Numbered from the stretch's first letter, positions 43,453 through 51,657 are shown. The stretch: DNA of 64,000 bases from Rossellomorea vietnamensis (GCF_001305855.1 NZ_LIXZ01000002.1:186001-250000), one strand, 5' to 3'. The notes: generated by a model not told the origin, from the letters alone. Program-made: numbers and translations.

Positions 43453-43831
43453 AGCGTAACTTCCTCCTTAATTGGTTGTATGATTTAGTGAATGAAGAAA
43501 CGAAGGCGCCTTTCGTTTCTCTGTACACATCATGATAATGGGTACAAAGATTATTGGGAAGTACGCACTTTAAAGTCATGTAGGTACTTTTTTATAACCT
43601 AGGGACCCTTAAGTGCCTATATACCTTTCAAACCCCTTCTGCGAAATCCAGTAGGTACTATTTGAAAAGCTAAATTGAATTATGAGGGCTAGCTAACCTT
43701 TTGGGAAGAACGCACTTTGAAGTGGCATAGGCACCTGGAAGTACCCTAATAAACTACAAGCTCTTTCCTAGTCAAACAGCAGTGAAGTGGGTACACTGAA
43801 AAAGAAATGATTTTATAGAGGAGAGTACATA
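43453..43831. promoter_or_regulatory. divergent control region with repeated operator-like motifs
   Basis: A 379-bp gap with no gene. A 34-bp unit occurs twice (43554-43587 and 43701-43734, 27 of 34 identical), beginning TTGGGAAG and containing CGCACTTT. The heptamer TAGGYAC lies at 43581, 43652 and 43728 and inverted at 43613-43619. ACTTTAAAGT at 43567-43576 is a perfect palindrome. Such layouts beside redox-type quinone oxidoreductase/MFS pairs often bind HxlR-type regulators; no such regulator gene lies within this window. Confidence 0.6.
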
Positions 43832-44797
43832 ATGAAAGCACTTGTATTTGAAAAATTCGGCGGACCGGATGTCCTCCACTATCAGGAGATTGATTCTCCC
43901 CAAATGGAATCGGATGATGTATTAGTTGAAATGAAGGCGATCGGGCTGAATTTCGCAGATGTATATAGAAGAAAAGGGAATTATCATTTAGCAGGAGATC
44001 CACCGTACATATGTGGATATGAAGGAGCAGGAGTCGTCAAACAGGTAGGAACGAACGTGACAGGAATCAATGTTGGAGACCGCATTGCTTTTGCCGATGT
44101 CCCTTATGCGAATGCTGAACTTGTGGCTGTGCCTAAGGAAAAAGCCATTCCCCTGCCGGATGAAATATCGTATGAAACAGCTGCATCCCTCTTGTTACAA
44201 GGTCTGACTGCACATTACTTAACGAAAGACAGCTATAGCATCAAGAGAGGGGATACCGTTTTAGTCCATGCCGCTGCGGGCGGAGTGGGACAACTCCTCG
44301 TCCAAATCATCAAGATATTTGGCGGCACAGTCATCGGGTTAACCTCTTCAGAAGAAAAAAGGCAGGCGGCACTCGCGGTTGGGGCCGACCATATGTTTTT
44401 ATACAGTGAAGACTGGAAACAAAAAGTTCAGGATGTGACAAGTGGAAACGGCGTGGACGTGGTATATGAATCCGTTGGTTCGACTTTGATGGACAGTTTC
44501 GAATCAACTCGCATCGGGGGGACCGTCGTCTTCTTCGGTATGGCGGGAGGCGATCCTGTTTCGGTTGATCCACGGATGCTGATGGATACCTCGAAGACCC
44601 TGACAGGCGGCGATTTGTGGAATGTCTTGACGTCTCGCGAAGAACGGGTGACCCGCTCACATGAGTTGTTCGGATGGATTCAAGAAGGAAAGTTGAAGGT
44701 TTCTGAACCAACGGTCTTTCCTTTAAGTGAAGGCGCAAAAGCTCATGAGTATTTGGAAAGCAGAAAGAGTACAGGGAAGTTATTATTGATTCCTTAA
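43832..44797 (+). CDS. quinone oxidoreductase, zinc-independent MDR family
   Basis: A 321-residue NADPH-type quinone reductase of the medium-chain dehydrogenase superfamily. N-terminal GroES-like domain (LVEMKAIGLNFADVYRRKGNYHLAG, CGYEGAGVVKQVG) and Rossmann domain with VLVHAAAGGVGQLLVQIIK (about 149-167). The zinc-binding Cys cluster of alcohol dehydrogenases is absent, as in QOR. ...VDVVYESVG and GGTVVFFGMAGG follow. GAGGAGAG before the ATG. Divergent from the MFS gene, which suggests a shared response to quinones or electrophiles (inference). Confidence 0.92.
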   Translation: MKALVFEKFGGPDVLHYQEIDSPQMESDDVLVEMKAIGLNFADVYRRKGNYHLAGDPPYICGYEGAGVVKQVGTNVTGINVGDRIAFADVPYANAELVAVPKEKAIPLPDEISYETAASLLLQGLTAHYLTKDSYSIKRGDTVLVHAAAGGVGQLLVQIIKIFGGTVIGLTSSEEKRQAALAVGADHMFLYSEDWKQKVQDVTSGNGVDVVYESVGSTLMDSFESTRIGGTVVFFGMAGGDPVSVDPRMLMDTSKTLTGGDLWNVLTSREERVTRSHELFGWIQEGKLKVSEPTVFPLSEGAKAHEYLESRKSTGKLLLIP

Positions 44798-44802
44798 GCA
44801 TG

Positions 44803-44844
44803 CAGAAAGAGCCCCGTTCCTCCTGGAAAGGGGCTCTTTCTATA
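44803..44844. terminator. bidirectional terminator between oxidoreductase and GNAT genes
   Basis: AGAAAGAGCCCC (44804-44815) pairs perfectly with GGGGCTCTTTCT (44830-44841). It serves two converging genes. Confidence 0.88.
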
Positions 44845-45292
44845 AACCTTGAGTCAACCGGATCATATCCCTGACTTGGATTCCATTTTCAAAAATGTCT
44901 TCAGAATAGTGCCGGGTGAAAAAATCCAAATCCACCCCAATGATCCTAAAACCACACTTCTGATAAAGGGCAAGCTGGCCGACGCCTGAATTACCGGTAC
45001 CCACCTCAATGGTCTTGTAACCTTTCTCTTTAGCCACCTTTACGGCATCCATCACCAGCTGTTTACCAATCCCTTTTCCGTGCAGTTCTTCTTCAACGGC
45101 CACATTCACTAGCTCGACGGTTTCCGGACGGGTTGGCAGTAACACATACACACCAACGATGTTGTCCTCAAGCTCCGCTACAAAGCATTCTCCCCTGGCG
45201 GCATATTCCTTCACGATTTTCTCTGAAGGATCTGCCAGGAGAAGCAGTTTCATCGGAAGTTCTTCATCCTTGTGTTGTTTTCTAATAATCAT
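44840..45292 (-). CDS. GNAT family N-acetyltransferase
   Basis: A 150-residue GNAT: VYVLLPTRPETVELVNVAVEEELHGKGIGKQLVMDAVK holds strand 4 and the acetyl-CoA loop (HGKGIGKQL), and QLALYQKCGFRIIGVDLDFF the C-terminal part. The TIEVGTGNSGVGQLALYQKCGF segment is like the YvbK group of Bacillus acetyltransferases. GGTAGGAA before the ATG. Substrate unknown; single-gene unit. Confidence 0.87.
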   Translation of the reverse strand: MIIRKQHKDEELPMKLLLLADPSEKIVKEYAARGECFVAELEDNIVGVYVLLPTRPETVELVNVAVEEELHGKGIGKQLVMDAVKVAKEKGYKTIEVGTGNSGVGQLALYQKCGFRIIGVDLDFFTRHYSEDIFENGIQVRDMIRLTQGL

Positions 45293-45383
45293 TTCCTACC
45301 TCCACTGAATCCCTAAAGATTTTCAAACATAACTTATTCTGAACAACAAATTAAGAAAAAAATATTCATCTAGGCATATCACC

Positions 45384-45522
45384 TTTACTAACCTGAAATA
45401 AATAGTATACTGAAATTATTCTTCATCTTGAAGATAGTGGTTTAAGGCAGGACCCCTTATTGTAAATCGAAAAATTCCTTATTTGTAGCGGCTTACCAGT
45501 GTTGTTGGTAAGCTATTTTTTT
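45384..45522 (+). ncRNA. candidate orphan small RNA
   Basis: TTTACT (45384-45389) and TATACT (45406-45411), 16 bp apart, resemble a SigA promoter. About 75-100 bases later a clear terminator follows: GCTTACCA/TGGTAAGC (45491-45498 with 45506-45513) and eight T. No open frame with a ribosome site lies between, and no plus-strand gene ends upstream, so the unit would make an RNA of roughly 105 bases. This is a pattern-based guess. Confidence 0.35.
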
Positions 45523-45585
45523 GTACCGTAAAATATAATGAATGCTATACCTAATGCCGTTTTTCATAGAACTATCTATACTTTT

Positions 45586-45774
45586 CTATTTTATTTCCTT
45601 CTTATTAGATTCCTGAATGAATCTAATAAGAAACGCAGTCCCTGCACAGTTTAGAATAATACTCGCACTAAGGATGACAGCCCATAACGGGGTCGGTAGC
45701 GGGAGAATAAATGATAATAATAAGAATAAAATTCCTGTTAAAACAAATACGATACCCTTTGTAACATGATTCAT
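45586..45774 (-). CDS. small two-segment membrane protein
   Basis: A 62-residue protein with two hydrophobic segments (GIVFVLTGILFLLLSFILPL and LWAVILSASIILNCAGTAFLI) and a charged C-terminus (RFIQESNKKEIK). GGAGGAAG stands at good spacing before the ATG at 45774, which makes translation likely. No family recognised; no neighbour in the same orientation suggests a role. Confidence 0.68.
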   Translation of the reverse strand: MNHVTKGIVFVLTGILFLLLSFILPLPTPLWAVILSASIILNCAGTAFLIRFIQESNKKEIK

Positions 45775-45976
45775 GAATCTTCCTCCAGGAAAAAATTAAG
45801 ATGTTATATATTTTAACATATATATCCAATGTCAACGATATAAACTATTTCACTATCTCCCACACACGGCCATCTTCCACCGGTATGATCTTTCCTAGAA
45901 AGCCAAAAGTTCTCAAAGTAAATTGAAAAATTCCCCATTAAGATCCGTATAGATTAATAAGGGGGCGATTTAGCAG

Positions 45977-46471
45977 ATGAGAAAACTAATAATAAAATTG
46001 TTCATGTTAACGGCACTTGTAGCATTAGCTGCAGGATGCAGTGCACCTAAGGAAAAGGATGAGAATGCTGAAACCATCCAATCCTTTTTAAAAAACGAAT
46101 TCACCGGACCTGGTGATGAACTCAAAGCAGCTTTTAAACAAAATGGTCCCTTTCCACCTGAGCTAAAGGAGTATGTAGTTGAGAACTATGCGCCTCTTGT
46201 GATGGATTGGCAAGATATGATGAATAAGAATCTTATCTTGTTTTATCAGCGCGTGGCTTTTGAAAATGACTATCTGATGAAGGCAACAAATATTGAAATT
46301 ATAAAGGATTCAGACCTTGCTTATGATTATAAAGTGGATGTGGAATACAGTAAGAATGGTGAAACGAGCACGGCGACCGTCGCGGCAAGAATAAATTTAA
46401 ATGAAGAAGGGAAGATTGTCTCCATTCGAAATATGGATGTTGGTGGATTACTGGAAAAAATGAATCAGTAA
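45977..46471 (+). CDS. small lipoprotein of unknown function
   Basis: A 164-residue lipoprotein: basic N-terminus (MRKLIIKLF), hydrophobic core and lipobox LAAGC (Cys21). The mature part is charged, with a C-terminal region of alternating strands (YKVDVEYSKNGETSTATVAARINL, KIVSIRNMD) suggesting a small beta domain of the nuclear-transport-factor or DUF-type. AAGGGGGC before the ATG. Own terminator follows. Function unknown. Confidence 0.82.
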   Translation: MRKLIIKLFMLTALVALAAGCSAPKEKDENAETIQSFLKNEFTGPGDELKAAFKQNGPFPPELKEYVVENYAPLVMDWQDMMNKNLILFYQRVAFENDYLMKATNIEIIKDSDLAYDYKVDVEYSKNGETSTATVAARINLNEEGKIVSIRNMDVGGLLEKMNQ

Positions 46472-46485
46472 ACTCTTTTGCACCA

Positions 46486-46526
46486 TCATGGGAACTTCTC
46501 ATCTAAGAAGTTCCCATTTGTTTATT
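46486..46526 (+). terminator. rho-independent terminator after the 164-residue lipoprotein gene
   Basis: ATGGGAACTTCT (46488-46499) pairs perfectly with AGAAGTTCCCAT (46506-46517), then TTGTTTATTT. Confidence 0.85.
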
Positions 46527-46552
46527 TAATAAAATAATAAGAGCCTGCTAAA

Positions 46553-46960
46553 TTAATATCTTTCCACCTTCAATACATCCTCAGAAGGAGACAGATACTC
46601 TTTCCCATCCATTGTAAAATCGGCTTTTTCACGATTTATTTCAGCATACTGCACCACTTTACCTTCATGCAGAAAAACGAGTAAGTAGATATCATCCCTG
46701 CTGCTGATGTGGCTGGGATCTTCGAATTCAATCCCGAGCTTTTTTTCTATACTCTCTTGAGGGGTATAGGGTGGAAACAAGTACGCTTTGTCCCATCTGA
46801 AGTCAGTTATGGAATGAATCTCAATTTCCTTGTTTTGTTGATTTTTCACCGTGGAAGATAGTGCGTTCTCGAATGTTTCATTACGCTTTATATCATTGTT
46901 ACTACAGCCCGTGATCACCATTGCCATGAGGAAGAGAGTGAGACACTTCAACAGATTCAT
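46553..46960 (-). CDS. small lipoprotein of unknown function
   Basis: A 135-residue lipoprotein with lipobox VITGC (Cys19). The mature part (residues 20-135) has ITDFRWDKAYLFPPYTPQESIEKKLGIEF and DIYLLVFLHEGKVVQYAEINREKADF, a pattern seen in a recurrent family of small Bacillus lipoproteins without known function. The ATG overlaps the stop of the upstream small membrane protein by 4 bases (ATGA), so the two form a coupled pair. Confidence 0.82.
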   Translation of the reverse strand: MNLLKCLTLFLMAMVITGCSNNDIKRNETFENALSSTVKNQQNKEIEIHSITDFRWDKAYLFPPYTPQESIEKKLGIEFEDPSHISSRDDIYLLVFLHEGKVVQYAEINREKADFTMDGKEYLSPSEDVLKVERY

Positions 46961-47166
46961 GCAGAAGGTCCACCCCCGCCACCCGTTTGATTATTCGCAT
47001 TCGTGGCTTGTTGGGAATGCTGTGCTGACTTTTGATAAGCTTCTGCTCTTGGGTCTGGTCTATTCTTTTTAATGCTGTCACCATAAAATTCCATTTTCCT
47101 TGAACCGATGAAAATACGGATGGCAAAATAGAAAATAACTATTCCCAGAAAAATCAAGAAATACAT
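46957..47166 (-). CDS. small membrane protein with Gly-rich tail
   Basis: A 69-residue protein: one N-terminal membrane segment (YFLIFLGIVIFYFAIRIFIG) and a polar tail ending in GGGGGPSA. GGAGGTGTG precedes the ATG. Coupled by ATGA overlap to the following lipoprotein gene. No family recognised; the tail suggests low complexity rather than a folded domain. Confidence 0.68.
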   Translation of the reverse strand: MYFLIFLGIVIFYFAIRIFIGSRKMEFYGDSIKKNRPDPRAEAYQKSAQHSQQATNANNQTGGGGGPSA

Positions 47167-47215
47167 TCTTACACACCTCCAGAATTTGGCTTATATTCAC
47201 TGTAACATATATGGT

Positions 47216-47728
47216 TTATGCGTTTGTTTCTTTATGAAAGTGTACTTGTTTCAAATACTCGATCTTCCCCAAGTCCTTATGATTATTCTGATTTGCCCGA
47301 TAGCTGTCTTTAGAGGAAGCCTCGTAAACACGTAAGTACTGCTCTGGATTCAGTAAATAATAGTTCACATCCCCTGCTCTATGTGTCTCGAGATTTTCTA
47401 ATTTTACTCCGGAAAATCCTGGAAGCGTATCAATAATACCGAACTCCACGGATAATCCATCTTTCGAAAATTCATGCTCATGCAAATCGATCAGCGTATA
47501 GTCCATGGAATTCATGATCCCTACAATCTCACTCCAGTTATGTATAGATGTTTCAGCTGGCACTTCCCAACCCCTTTTATCACCAGGCACATGAATGTCG
47601 AGATCCTGTGCATCCCAGCTCCTGCCCGTGACCTCTTCCAATCCGACCGATCCCATCAGCAGTGGCCTAATGCCAATACCATTTAACTTCCGGGCAATAT
47701 CAATAAACTCATTAAATTTTTGATTCAT
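47216..47728 (-). CDS. nucleotidyltransferase-fold protein
   Basis: A 170-residue protein. GIRPLLMGSVGLEEVTGRSWDAQDLDIHVPGD shows the GS-x(10-14)-D-x-D pattern of the nucleotidyltransferase superfamily, with Asp-Leu-Asp as metal ligands. A third acidic residue could be in GLSVEFGIIDTL. No HEPN partner lies nearby, so a toxin-antitoxin role is not suggested. Start at ATG 47728 after GGAGGAG. It follows the GNAT gene, overlapping its end by 17 bases. Confidence 0.72.
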   Translation of the reverse strand: MNQKFNEFIDIARKLNGIGIRPLLMGSVGLEEVTGRSWDAQDLDIHVPGDKRGWEVPAETSIHNWSEIVGIMNSMDYTLIDLHEHEFSKDGLSVEFGIIDTLPGFSGVKLENLETHRAGDVNYYLLNPEQYLRVYEASSKDSYRANQNNHKDLGKIEYLKQVHFHKETNA

Positions 47729-48263
47729 AGACAAACTCCTCCCTGAGAATACTCATTCGTAATCGATCCACGAACTCTCCGCTTCTCAATCTGTCCTGCC
47801 TTAAAATGCCTTCTTCCACATATCCCATTTTTCTATATGATTTGATGGCTTTTTCATTATCGATCTCAACTCTGAGCCAAATCTTGTTCAACCCGAGTTC
47901 CTCGAATCCCCAATGAAGCATTTCACGCATGGCAGCTAATCCGTAGCCTTTGCTCCAGTAGGCTTTATCACCGATCGCGATCCCCAGTTCTGCATGTTTA
48001 TTTAGGTGGTCAATATTTTTCAAATCGATCCAGCCGATGTGCTTGCCTTCTCCTGTCAAGATCGCTTTCTGTTCATATCCATTCGTTTTGTTGATGCACA
48101 TGTCAATCCAGGCACGGGTTTCTTCCAGACTGAAAGGAGGATATTTCTCCGGCATGTTCAGGTGTTTGGTTACTTCCTTATCCAAGCACCATTTGTATCG
48201 TTCTTCTGCATCGTCCAACGTCAATTCTCTTAGTGTCACTTCTGGGGTTGTTTTCATAGTCAT
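47712..48263 (-). CDS. GNAT acetyltransferase, RimJ/RimL type
   Basis: A 183-residue acetyltransferase: TLRELTLDDAEERYKWCLDKEVTKHLNMPEKYP at the N-terminus, IGWIDLKNIDHLNKHAELGIAIGDKAYWSKGYGLAAMREMLHWGF (core and acetyl-CoA loop), and NEKAIKSYRKMGYVEEGILRQDRLRSGEFVDRLRMSIL at the C-terminus. This type often acts on ribosomal proteins, small peptides or antibiotics. Start at ATG 48263 after AAAGGAATC, slightly inside the longest frame. Part of a run 49485-47216 on the minus strand. Confidence 0.87.
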   Translation of the reverse strand: MTMKTTPEVTLRELTLDDAEERYKWCLDKEVTKHLNMPEKYPPFSLEETRAWIDMCINKTNGYEQKAILTGEGKHIGWIDLKNIDHLNKHAELGIAIGDKAYWSKGYGLAAMREMLHWGFEELGLNKIWLRVEIDNEKAIKSYRKMGYVEEGILRQDRLRSGEFVDRLRMSILREEFVYESKI

Positions 48264-48271
48264 GATTCCTT

Positions 48272-49033
48272 TCACCCTCGAATGCTTTTGTAATGCTCTA
48301 ATATCCCGATTAGAATGGCTTTGTTGTATCCCGTTTTCCCATGAATTCTTTCAGCCCATTCTTCCACTGTTGCCAGCTTTTTGTCCTTCATCAGCCCTTC
48401 TGTTGTACTTAGAAAACTCTCCCAATTATAAAACTCCCAATGGGCGATTTCAGATTGGCACGGGATTCTGCACTCCAATAATGGATGATTCTTGATCATA
48501 TGTTGAGATTGCTCAGCAGCCTTTAGGAATGTATCCATATCAATTCGTTCAGTCTGGAAAACTTGTTTTGATACTTTTCCATTCGGTCGATGATAGTGGA
48601 TTTCGATACCTGATGGGTGCTCCTGAACTTGCACCTTTGCAGCAGGAAAGAATCCACTTAATTTTTCGTTGGTGTAATCTGTACTCTTCGTATCTATTAG
48701 AATAGGATTCAACCACTGATCGCCCAGGTCACATAGAAACCGTTCCCCTTTTTCATTCAGTGCGATGACAGCTGCATGAGCTTCGTCGGAATTCAGATCA
48801 TGACCAACGGGATACGCCTCGACACCTTCTCTTTTAAACTCATCCAGTAACCAGAGGGCAAGATCAAAACAATTCCCGGACATACCGAACTGTTCCCGAT
48901 GCTCCCTCATAAGAGAGACATCCCGCTGTTTCTTCACGCTCCCCTGTTGATAAAACCAGACTTTCGTTAACGTCTCCATTGGGAAATCATTAAACTTGTT
49001 CCATGTGTTTAAAATGCTATCTGAAGCAATCAT
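48272..49033 (-). CDS. papain-fold (arylamine N-acetyltransferase/transglutaminase-like) protein
   Basis: A 253-residue protein with a possible Cys-His-Asp triad: FGMSGNCFDLALWLLDEF (Cys55), SDEAHAAVIALN (His85) and FLCDLGDQWLNP (Asp near 100). Order and spacing are those of transglutaminase and arylamine N-acetyltransferase folds. The C-terminal half (about 130-253) is unassigned. It starts by ATGA overlap with the NUDIX gene, so it is in one operon with NUDIX and GNAT. Substrate unknown. Confidence 0.72.
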   Translation of the reverse strand: MIASDSILNTWNKFNDFPMETLTKVWFYQQGSVKKQRDVSLMREHREQFGMSGNCFDLALWLLDEFKREGVEAYPVGHDLNSDEAHAAVIALNEKGERFLCDLGDQWLNPILIDTKSTDYTNEKLSGFFPAAKVQVQEHPSGIEIHYHRPNGKVSKQVFQTERIDMDTFLKAAEQSQHMIKNHPLLECRIPCQSEIAHWEFYNWESFLSTTEGLMKDKKLATVEEWAERIHGKTGYNKAILIGILEHYKSIRG

Positions 49034-49485
49034 GCTTCCACCCCTGAATTTATGTATGACATGATATATCTTTTATATTCATCGGTCAGCCCATCCGGCA
49101 GTTCATCCAGTTTGAAAAATTGGACGTCAACCGATTCGGTTTCATCGACGCTTATTTTCCCGCTCACGTCCTTTGTGACGTAGACAGCCGTGACAGAATA
49201 CAGTTCATCTCCATTTGATACTTTGAAGTAATAGTCAGTACCTGAGAAGATATTTACAAGAGTAAGCTCCCCAATCTCAAGACCGGTTTCTTCCTTCACT
49301 TCTCTCCTTGCCGTCTCTTCTAAACTCTCACCCAGTTCCATCAATCCACCAGGGAGTCCCCATCCACCGTCTGTTCGGTGCTGGAGAAGCAGTTCATGAT
49401 GGTCGTTTAAGATGATGACGACAGCACCGGGGAGAATTAAGGGTCTGGTGCCCACGAGTTTACGCAGATTTTTGACGTAGTTCAT
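49030..49485 (-). CDS. NUDIX hydrolase
   Basis: A 151-residue NUDIX protein. The NUDIX box GLMELGESLEETARREVKEETGLEIG (about residues 46-71) has the full G-x5-E-x7-REUxEExGU pattern. The flanking GAVVIILNDHHELLLQHRTDGGWGLPGG strand is typical of the ADP-ribose/nucleotide group. Substrate not predictable. AGGAGGGG precedes the ATG. First gene of the NUDIX - papain-fold - GNAT - nucleotidyltransferase run. Confidence 0.92.
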   Translation of the reverse strand: MNYVKNLRKLVGTRPLILPGAVVIILNDHHELLLQHRTDGGWGLPGGLMELGESLEETARREVKEETGLEIGELTLVNIFSGTDYYFKVSNGDELYSVTAVYVTKDVSGKISVDETESVDVQFFKLDELPDGLTDEYKRYIMSYINSGVEA

Positions 49486-49531
49486 CGATTTCCCCTCCTA
49501 GTTTTGCTCAATTTCACATTTCCCGCCATAC

Positions 49532-49711
49532 CTAAGCCCTCAAATTTCTGATTTTCGAGATAAAAAAATTCATTAGGAACCCAACTAGTAAATATACCAG
49601 TAATAGTACATTATTGGCTTCTTCCCATATATATTTCGTCACAACAAACAGAGCAATCGAGCCCAGTACGGCCATCAGCCACAACTTCATTTGAAACGTT
49701 TTCTCTGACAT
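49532..49711 (-). CDS. small two-segment membrane protein
   Basis: A 59-residue protein with two hydrophobic segments (LWLMAVLGSIALFVVTKYIW and VLLLVYLLVGFLMNFFI) and a basic end. Start at ATG 49711 behind AAAGGTTGG; a TTG three codons upstream is open. Located 16 bp after the preceding lipoprotein stop, so probably same transcript. No family recognised. Confidence 0.62.
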   Translation of the reverse strand: MSEKTFQMKLWLMAVLGSIALFVVTKYIWEEANNVLLLVYLLVGFLMNFFISKIRNLRA

Positions 49712-49727
49712 ACGATCCAACCTTTAT

Positions 49728-50102
49728 TTAATCTTTTGCTAGAGTGAATGTCTCCTCCTGATCATCCCACTTCACCGTTACCTTAACCTCAGTATCTTCA
49801 CTCATTTTGGCATTCGTGGGATTTGATTCACTACTGTCCCGGATGACTCCATTCTCTTCTAGGGTCACACCCGTTCTACCAAATCCGCCAACTTCTTCTA
49901 CGTCATAGGCCACGTCACCAACAGAATCAATGTCCTTCCCTTTATACTTCAGGACAAAATCCTTTTTTTCAAAATCACTGGACTGGTTGACGTTTAGTTC
50001 GGCATGCCAGTGATCGGAATTTCCGGAGAAAGAGAAATCTTTGGTGTTGCAGCCTGCTAATAGAAGCATAATTCCAACTAAGAAAAGTATTTTCTTCAGC
50101 AT
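49728..50102 (-). CDS. small lipoprotein of unknown function
   Basis: A 124-residue lipoprotein with lipobox LLAGC (Cys18). The mature domain (SGNSDHWHAELNVNQSSDFEKKDFVLKYKGKDI ... VTVKWDDQEETFTLAKD) alternates short strands and looks like a small immunoglobulin-like beta domain. AAGGGGATG precedes the ATG. Function unknown. It follows the phosphatase gene by 12 bp. Confidence 0.8.
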   Translation of the reverse strand: MLKKILFLVGIMLLLAGCNTKDFSFSGNSDHWHAELNVNQSSDFEKKDFVLKYKGKDIDSVGDVAYDVEEVGGFGRTGVTLEENGVIRDSSESNPTNAKMSEDTEVKVTVKWDDQEETFTLAKD

Positions 50103-50114
50103 GTACTCATCCCC

Positions 50115-50732
50115 TTAACTTGATTTTGCCCGATGTGATAAATCCCCTTCCATTACAATCCTGCATCCCTCTTCCCGTAACTCAACAACGGTAAGACTGG
50201 TATCATGTATGAATGGAGGTTCCCATAATTTCTCTAAGGGAAGGTTTTTGAAATAGGCTAGCAATGTCTTGATGACAACAGAGTGAGTAACGACTAAGAT
50301 ATTCCCTGTATCGTGGATCTCACGAATCGAGCTTATACATTTCAATACTCTGTCCTTCACTTCATCAAAATGTTCTCCACCGAGTGGTTGATAAAGATGA
50401 GGCGTATTCCAAAAAGAGTGAAACTCTTCGGGATGGTTCGCCTTAATATGTGAAACCGTTTCTCCCTCCCAAATCCCCATATTGATCTCTCTCAGTCTTT
50501 CATCGAGGATGATCGGAGTTTCGCGGTTACCGCTTATTAAGCCTGCCGTCATTTCGGTTCTTTTACTTAAACTTGAATAGATGGCCTCGAACTCAACCTC
50601 TTTCAGTCTGTTTCCTAAAAGCGTTGCATGTTCTTTCCCTTTATTTGTGAGGCTTGAATCTCTCCAGCCCTGCATTCTTTTCTCAGTATTCCATTCCGTT
50701 TCTCCGTGCCTTGTAATATATAAGGTTAGCAA
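50115..50732 (-). CDS. histidine phosphatase (phosphoglycerate mutase-like) family protein
   Basis: A 205-residue member of the branch-1 histidine phosphatase superfamily. Catalytic LYITRHGETEWN (His in RHG), EINMGIWEGE (second Arg/Glu region), and VVTHSVVIKTLL with the second His. Such proteins dephosphorylate sugars, nucleotides or cofactors. Start is probably TTG 50732, six bases after GAGAGG, since ATG 50747 lies before that ribosome site. Cotranscribed with the HAD phosphatase upstream. Confidence 0.88.
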   Translation of the reverse strand: MLTLYITRHGETEWNTEKRMQGWRDSSLTNKGKEHATLLGNRLKEVEFEAIYSSLSKRTEMTAGLISGNRETPIILDERLREINMGIWEGETVSHIKANHPEEFHSFWNTPHLYQPLGGEHFDEVKDRVLKCISSIREIHDTGNILVVTHSVVIKTLLAYFKNLPLEKLWEPPFIHDTSLTVVELREEGCRIVMEGDLSHRAKSS

Positions 50733-50762
50733 AACAATCCTCTCCATTTAAGCGGGTATGAA

Positions 50763-51533
50763 CTAAATAACACTAAATTTCTCCAACGCAAACGCAATAC
50801 CATCTTCCCCGGATGTTTTCGTGACGTAATCCGCAACGAATTTCAATCTGTCACTGCCATTTTCCATTGCAATCCCAAGGCCCGCCATTTCTAGCATATC
50901 CACATCATTATCCCCATCACCGAAAGCGATGGCTTCAGATGGATGCAAATCATAGTAATCTAATACTTTCTGGATGGCTAATGACTTTGACACATCTTCT
51001 TGTAGCACATTTAACACGTATGGATGCCATCTTCTGAAGGTAAGATGAGGAAACCTCTGTTGATATGATTTCACCACTTCATCCGTTGCAAATAAACACA
51101 TCAAGTAGACATCCTGTTCACCAATAAGACTCTCCCTCACAGGATATTCATCCAACGATAACGTTTCCTTCAATGCACGGGCTATTTCTTCTTTCTCCAC
51201 TCCATTCATACAGAAGCTTTCGGTATAGAAAGAAAGGCCATGCTTGCCATGGGCGAAATCCACAATCTCTTTTACCAGATTCCGGTCCATGGGAACTTTA
51301 TGAATCACTTTTTCGTTATGTTTGACATAGCCGCCATTTGCTGTAATGAACGTATCGATTCCTAACTCTTTTATATCGTCGCACATCGATAAGGGCCTGC
51401 CAGTTGCCGCCACCAGTTTATACCCTTTGTTCTTTAGAGTACGTATGGCATCTTTCGTTTTATCTGATATTTTTCCAGTTTCGTGATGTGTAATTGTTCC
51501 ATCAATGTCAAAGAAAACGATTTTGTACTTCAT
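50763..51533 (-). CDS. Cof-type HAD-IIB family hydrolase
   Basis: A 256-residue sugar/nucleotide-type phosphatase: motif I FFDIDGTITHHETG (nucleophile Asp9 and Asp11), motif II VAATGRPLS, motif III Lys in the C-terminal half, motif IV AIAFGDGDNDVDMLEMAGLGIAMENG. The C2B cap (about 80-185) sits between motifs II and III. Family proteins act on phosphosugars, FMN precursors or PLP. AGGGAGGAA before the ATG. Substrate unknown. Confidence 0.92.
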   Translation of the reverse strand: MKYKIVFFDIDGTITHHETGKISDKTKDAIRTLKNKGYKLVAATGRPLSMCDDIKELGIDTFITANGGYVKHNEKVIHKVPMDRNLVKEIVDFAHGKHGLSFYTESFCMNGVEKEEIARALKETLSLDEYPVRESLIGEQDVYLMCLFATDEVVKSYQQRFPHLTFRRWHPYVLNVLQEDVSKSLAIQKVLDYYDLHPSEAIAFGDGDNDVDMLEMAGLGIAMENGSDRLKFVADYVTKTSGEDGIAFALEKFSVI

Positions 51534-51614
51534 TTCTTTCCTCCCTGATACAATAGCCTTATTACTGACAATTCCAATTATTCCAGTTTATTGACAACAA
51601 CTCAATATATAGTT

Positions 51615-51655
51615 ATAAAAAAGAAGCTTATCATTAGAGATTGATAAGCTTCTCG
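51615..51655 (-). terminator. rho-independent terminator after the VOC-DinB gene
   Basis: AGAAGCTTATCA (51622-51633) pairs perfectly with TGATAAGCTTCT (51642-51653), then TTTTTTAT on the minus strand. Confidence 0.88.
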
Positions 51656-51657
51656 CC

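Noticed and set aside
44331-44801. 156-codon minus-strand open frame opposite the quinone oxidoreductase gene
   Set aside because: Antisense shadow; the plus-strand gene has intact family motifs.
47216-47728. MNT/HEPN toxin-antitoxin pair
   Set aside because: The nucleotidyltransferase-like gene has no HEPN-type neighbour; the adjacent gene is a GNAT.
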